DNA from: a bacterium
GTDB taxonomy: Bacteria; Verrucomicrobiota; Verrucomicrobiia; Limisphaerales; UBA11358
Assembly: GCA_021813325.1 (NCBI GenBank)
Contig: JAKALA010000040.1
Span: 1 to 37,535 of the forward strand
Length of the DNA stretch: 37,535 bases
Direction: 5' to 3'
In this document: one piece after another, positions 34,216-37,535 of the stretch
Layout: each line of letters begins with the position of its first letter
Position numbering within the stretch: the stretch's first letter is position 1
Notes under the pieces: model-generated
Told to the model about the DNA's origin: nothing
What the model saw: the letters and a program-made list of their open reading frames with translations, nothing else
Databases searched by the model: none
Program-made: the position numbers and the translations under genes

Positions 34216-34440
34216 TTAGGCCGTCGTTTTTGTAGGCACATGCTTACAAAACAGATAAATGCCAACTGCGTCAAAAGCTAGTCCGCCAACCAGAATAGCC
34301 ATGCCCCGCAGCAACCTGTGCCGACGCAAAAGTGCCACCTCTGCATCATAAGCCGCCTTGGTCTCTGGCGTCTGAAGCTCTCGCCACGCATACAACGTGA
34401 CACGTCGATCCGCATTCCGGTAAGGCTCATCGAGAACCAA
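34216..34440 (-). CDS. Possible small membrane protein or C-terminal fragment
   Basis: A 74-residue frame from TTG 34440; the open frame extends to 34467 without a better start. It encodes a charged N-terminal half (ELQTPETKAAYDAEVALLRRH) and one transmembrane helix (MAILVGGLAFDAVGIYLF), ending KHVPTKTTA. No family is recognised. The composition looks coding, and it may be the tail of a lost larger gene. Its 3' end is convergent with the kinase gene (3 bases apart), and it lies just downstream of the GH43 gene. Confidence 0.4.
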   Translation of the reverse strand: MVLDEPYRNADRRVTLYAWRELQTPETKAAYDAEVALLRRHRLLRGMAILVGGLAFDAVGIYLFCKHVPTKTTA

Positions 34441-34521
34441 CCCGGGCCTGTAAAGCCGCGGCCAAAATCACCAATGTTTACCGGAGTTCTAAACCGGACA
34501 GCAGTGATCAACTTTGTCGAT

Positions 34522-35406
34522 TCAAGGCGCGTTATACGCTTTGAATTCCCATATGCCGGTGGGCACGGCGTGGTTGACGCTCTCGGGAAAATTGATCCGG
34601 AAATAGCGCGCTTGAACCGGCAGGTGGTCCCCTTTGGGCGACTCATAAACCGTGTCGTTCAGATGGTTGGCATAAACTTCCCATTTCGCGCCGTCAGCCG
34701 ACCACTCCAAAACATAGGGCGTTATTTCGGTCGGCAAATTGAATGAAATTTCGGTGCGTTGGACACTCTTCACCTCGCCGAGATCCACCTGCCACCACGC
34801 GGGAACGGACATCGTCAAGCCGACGTCAATGAACTGGCCGCCGCCGGTTTGTTTGCCATGCACCGCCAGACAGTTTTTGCCCGCGCGCAAGGCGGCTTTG
34901 GCCTCGGCGCTGATCTCAACCTGTTCGTAAGCCTGATTGTAACCGCCGCGTTGAGCCGCCCGGACGCCGTTGAGATAAATTTCCGCGTCGTCATCGTGAA
35001 ACATGCGCAATTGCAGCGGACGCTGTAACTCTTCCGCAGACAAATCAAATTCTTTTCGCATCCAGATATCGGAAGTGGTCCACGCGGTATGAACAATGGC
35101 GTTGGGCGTGTCCGATCGTCCGAAACCGCTTGGACCGCCCTCCCAATTGGCCGTCGCAAAGTTTTCTTTCTGCCAGTCAGCCCCCGGCTCGTTCGTCGTC
35201 CATTGCCAATTAATCGGGGTGGTTTCCGCCGTGGGCACCACGTTTTTGCCCCAGCCGGCAATCCAGCGTGTGCCGAAGCATTCATCCAACGCTTTCTCCG
35301 GTCCATAACCGGGCAGCGACGCCGAGGCCATGGCGGTTTTGCCGAAGGCGACGTTCGTGCCAGCGCATGTGCTTGGCGCCAGCAGGCCAACCCCGGTTCG
35401 CGTCGG
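34522..35406 (-). pseudogene. Severed C-terminal part of the GH43 protein
   Basis: This reads in the same frame as the GH43 gene, from directly after the TAA at 35407-35409 to the stop at 34522. It begins PTRTGVGLLAPSTCAGTNVAFGKT, the normal continuation of GH43 linkers. It then enters an F5/8 type C (discoidin) fold (EKALDECFGTRW), is interrupted by a galactose-binding-like domain of about 140 residues (WQWTTNEPGADWQKENF to GGQFIDVGL), and returns to the F5/8 fold (AWWQVDLGEVKSVQRTEI, ending TGIWEFKAYNAP). An ATG at 35331 could start a separate protein without a signal peptide, which seems unlikely to be useful. The domain calls are by eye. Confidence 0.75.
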
Positions 35407-36390
35407 TTACACCTGTTTGATCGCGCCATCGGAATTAAAGCCGATACGTTCGGCGCAGACCTGGCGATACACGTTGCCATCGCGGAACGGATCAACGCAT
35501 TCGCCCATGCGACTGCGCAAATAAATCAAAATCCATTCATCGGTGCCCGGAATTTTGAGAATATTGCCGTGGCCGGTGCCCCACAGATGATCGGCGGGAT
35601 TCGGCTCGATGATGATGTTGTTGGTCGGATAACGCCAGGGACCTTCCAGCTTGTCGCTCATCGCGTAAATGATGCGGTATTCCGCGTAGCCGTTGTTCGC
35701 GGCGGCGGCGTAATAAATACCGTTGCGCTTGAAGAGAAATCCGCCTTCCACATAGCCCTTGTGATAGTCGAGCGTGCAAACTTTGGATTCCACGCCGGAC
35801 AAATCCGGTTTCAATTTACGAATTTCCGGACGCACATTGCCAGACAGCAAATACGGCGTGCCGTCGTCATCCACGAACAGCTCCGCGTCAATGCTGCCGG
35901 AAATGGGCGCGCCGTGGTTGGCAAAGTGAAACGGGCCTTCCGGCGTATCGCCCACAGCCAGATAATTATGATCGCCATGACAGGTGAACGGGAACCAGTA
36001 TTTGCCATCGCGGAAAATCGGATGCCCCGGCGCCCAGTTCTTTTTGCCGGTGATTTCCGGAAAACTTTCGCCGGAAAAACTCCAATGCACGAAGTCCTTG
36101 GATTTCCACACCACCCAGCGTCCGGTCTCCCATCCAAAACCATCCGTGGTGGAATAAATGTAATACGTGTCGCCAAACTTCGCCAGCGAAGGATCGGCAA
36201 ACAAGCCGGGAATCAGCGGATTGCCCTCGCGCGGTCCATCGGCAAGGTTTTGATCCCCGTAATTGCCGAACGCCAGCACGCTGCCGGCGTGAGTTGAACC
36301 GCCGCAAACTGCCGCCAACAGCAGCGCCAGACTGCCGCGTAAAATCCGTTGAGATATGGCGGACTGTTTGAAGAAATGGGGGACGATCAT
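35407..36390 (-). CDS. Secreted glycoside hydrolase family 43-like protein, truncated by stop
   Basis: From ATG 36390 the product is 327 residues; a longer open frame begins at 36528 without a signal-like start. The N-terminus is a signal peptide (ILRGSLALLLAAVCGGSTHA). The five-bladed beta-propeller carries the expected acidic residues: Asp66 (LFADPSLAKFGDTYYIYST; general base), Asp168 (SIDAELFVDDDG) and Glu215 (GYVEGGFLFKRNG; general acid). The family includes arabinan and xylan hydrolases, so an extracytoplasmic polysaccharide role is likely, but the substrate is not predictable here. A TAA at 35407-35409 ends it at ...GAIKQV, while the same frame continues into carbohydrate-binding-like domains. 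The catalytic domain itself looks complete. Confidence 0.82.
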   Translation of the reverse strand: MIVPHFFKQSAISQRILRGSLALLLAAVCGGSTHAGSVLAFGNYGDQNLADGPREGNPLIPGLFADPSLAKFGDTYYIYSTTDGFGWETGRWVVWKSKDFVHWSFSGESFPEITGKKNWAPGHPIFRDGKYWFPFTCHGDHNYLAVGDTPEGPFHFANHGAPISGSIDAELFVDDDGTPYLLSGNVRPEIRKLKPDLSGVESKVCTLDYHKGYVEGGFLFKRNGIYYAAAANNGYAEYRIIYAMSDKLEGPWRYPTNNIIIEPNPADHLWGTGHGNILKIPGTDEWILIYLRSRMGECVDPFRDGNVYRQVCAERIGFNSDGAIKQV

Positions 36391-36633
36391 GATTGGGATG
36401 TTATTCCAGCGGGTTTGAAGAACAAACGCCAAAATATTGTCTGCGGCGTTTGGCGCAGGCATATCCGGCCTGCGGCAAGCTACGGCAACTTTGACCCACA
36501 GGCGATAAACAGAATGGCAGGCAGTCAATCATGTTCATTTACTTCCCACCGTGCCAGCCTCCATTGTTTATTTCGATGTTACATTGTTTTTTCGATTAAC
36601 ACCGGCACCGGGTTTGGGAGTAAAAGCGTATGA

Positions 36634-37320
36634 GTGAAGCCGCTTAAAGAAATCGCCAGTGCATGCAGAAAGTTTACTTGCCTATTGAGGGTGGTAAAAC
36701 GTGATCGCGGATGTCCTCGCGTCCGAAGCCGCTTATCACCGGAAACATTGAGCTGGGTCGGAACCAAGCTCCAGCAAGCGCGGGCAAACGGGAAAAAAGT
36801 CATTGCCTTCATGCACCACGGAGTGAGTCCGGACTTTGTCAGCCAGCCGGTTCTGTTTCCGGAGTATCTGGTGGACGATTGGCCGACGGTAAACCGGACG
36901 CTAGCCAGCGCGGGGTTGCGGGTGATTTTCACCGGCCATTATCACGCGCAGGATGCCAGTTATTTCTGTGATCAAAACGGCACCCCACTTTCACCGCTCT
37001 GCGATGTCGAAACCAGCTCGTTGATTTCCTATCCGTGTGCTTATCGCATTGTGACGGTGAAGCCGGGTAATTCCCTGGAGATCGAAAGTCCGCGGGTGAC
37101 GGAAATTAACGCGGACTTGGGCGGGTCGGATTTTCAGGATTATGCGTATGCGGATCTGGCTTCGCGATTGCCGAATTTGGCGGTCGCCCAACTGGAGAAC
37201 GGATTTGGTTTGCCGGCGGATCAAGCGCAATACCTTTCGCCTTTGGTGGTGGCTGCCCTGTTGGCGGGTTACGCCGGGGATGAGCAGCCGGATGCCCAGA
37301 CCCAGGGCGGTGCTAAATAA
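36634..37320 (+). pseudogene. Metallophosphoesterase missing its N-terminal half
   Basis: The frame opens at GTG 36634, but recognisable homology begins only at RLSPETLSWVGTKLQQA (about residue 33). It then shows the C-terminal half of a calcineurin-like fold: IAFMHHGVSPDF (His ligand), VIFTGHYHAQDASYF (GHxH ligands) and a SSLISYPCAYRIVTV beta region, ending in an Ala-rich tail. The first metal motifs (DxH, GDxxD, GNHE) are absent from the frame, and upstream DNA to 36391 shows no trace of them in any frame I could read. A 5' deletion is the simplest reading. The residues left cannot form the two-metal site, so the product is probably inactive. Its neighbours give no substrate clue. Confidence 0.7.
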
Positions 37321-37430
37321 TTTCGTCGGCAGCCAAGAGCCGTTGCATTCGTTGGGGCTGCTGCTTTAAGGCATGTGGTCCGCCCCACCGCCGTCGGATA
37401 ACAACCTGTTATTGAATCCTGCATAATAAA

Positions 37431-37535
37431 GTGAGTATTTCACCACAATTCAGCTTGCTTCCAGAAAGCGGAGATCAGCTTGGGGCGGCGGCGGATGTTC
37501 CGCAGTTGGCGGCGGCCGAACGCGCCGAGGTGGGC
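37431..37535 (+). CDS. Possible 5' end of a gene running off the window
   Basis: A frame from GTG 37431 stays open to the window edge (35 codons, starting VSISPQFSLLPESGDQLG). It is Ala/Glu-rich and resembles coding sequence, but no family is recognised, there is no ribosome site, and the opposite strand is also open over 31 codons. The call rests on composition only. The stretch 37321-37430 shows no feature. Confidence 0.25.
   Translation, partial: MSISPQFSLLPESGDQLGAAADVPQLAAAERAEVG

Noticed and set aside
35089-36297. A 402-codon plus-strand frame opposite the GH43 gene
   Set aside because: No recognisable motif; antisense shadow of a catalytic domain whose key residues are all on the minus strand.
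1-37535. tRNA, rRNA or CRISPR arrays
   Set aside because: No cloverleaf-like block, rRNA-like segment or regularly spaced direct repeats was found by eye; a covariance search was not possible here.

Overview
The window most likely comes from a Verrucomicrobia-type chromosome (Pedosphaera/Limisphaera-like), which is an inference. The supporting signs are an LpxC-FabZ fusion followed by lpxA (an outer-membrane, lipid A-making organism), a very large secreted protein with repeated lamin-tail domains and a CotH-like domain, a class IV branched-chain aminotransferase, a TIGR02999-like ECF sigma factor paired with a WD/TPR-style serine/threonine kinase, and recognisable Shine-Dalgarno sequences at only a few starts. 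No rRNA, tRNA, CRISPR array or prophage was seen.

Layout. 1-365: tail of a receiver-domain protein. 532-3194: a small hypothetical membrane or secreted protein, lpxC-fabZ and lpxA. 3446-11191: one 2581-residue secreted multidomain protein, followed by a 37-codon remnant of a similar C-terminus. 11386-15221 (minus strand): acs, accD and a comF-like gene. 15298-16131: an atypical small protein kinase. 16196-18802 (minus): a long, divergent membrane pyrophosphatase, separated from the kinase by a perfect bidirectional terminator. 19344-29658: ten plus-strand genes for a bidirectional NAD-linked [NiFe] hydrogenase and its maturation (hoxE-F-U-Y-H, protease, hypF-C-D-E). 29774-30640 (minus): ilvE-like aminotransferase. 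30768-31180: a decayed IS200/IS605-type transposase with hairpins on both sides. 31267-34212: ECF sigma factor and transmembrane kinase. 34216-36390 (minus): a possible small membrane protein and a GH43-family secreted glycosidase cut by an in-frame TAA. 36634-37320: a metallophosphoesterase lacking its N-terminal half.

Function. The hox-hyp cluster is the main metabolic block. HoxFU (with HoxE) form the NAD(H)-oxidising diaphorase and HoxYH the hydrogenase, so the complex couples H2 oxidation or evolution to the NAD pool. HypFCDE build the Fe(CN)2CO centre and the protease trims HoxH. HypA and HypB, needed for nickel delivery, are not in the window. The adjacent acs (which makes PPi), accD and hppA (which hydrolyses PPi to pump ions) fit a cell that manages acetyl-CoA, PPi and reducing power together, but shared control is only inferred.

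The points most worth a second look are the altered signature motifs of the pyrophosphatase, the in-frame stop plus nested carbohydrate-binding-like domain of the GH43 protein, the IS200/IS605 relic with hairpins on both sides, the terminator-like stem directly before the hydrogenase protease gene, the G10 tract in the hox/hppA intergenic region, the pseudokinase-like kinase, and the duplicated two-domain module in the giant protein.
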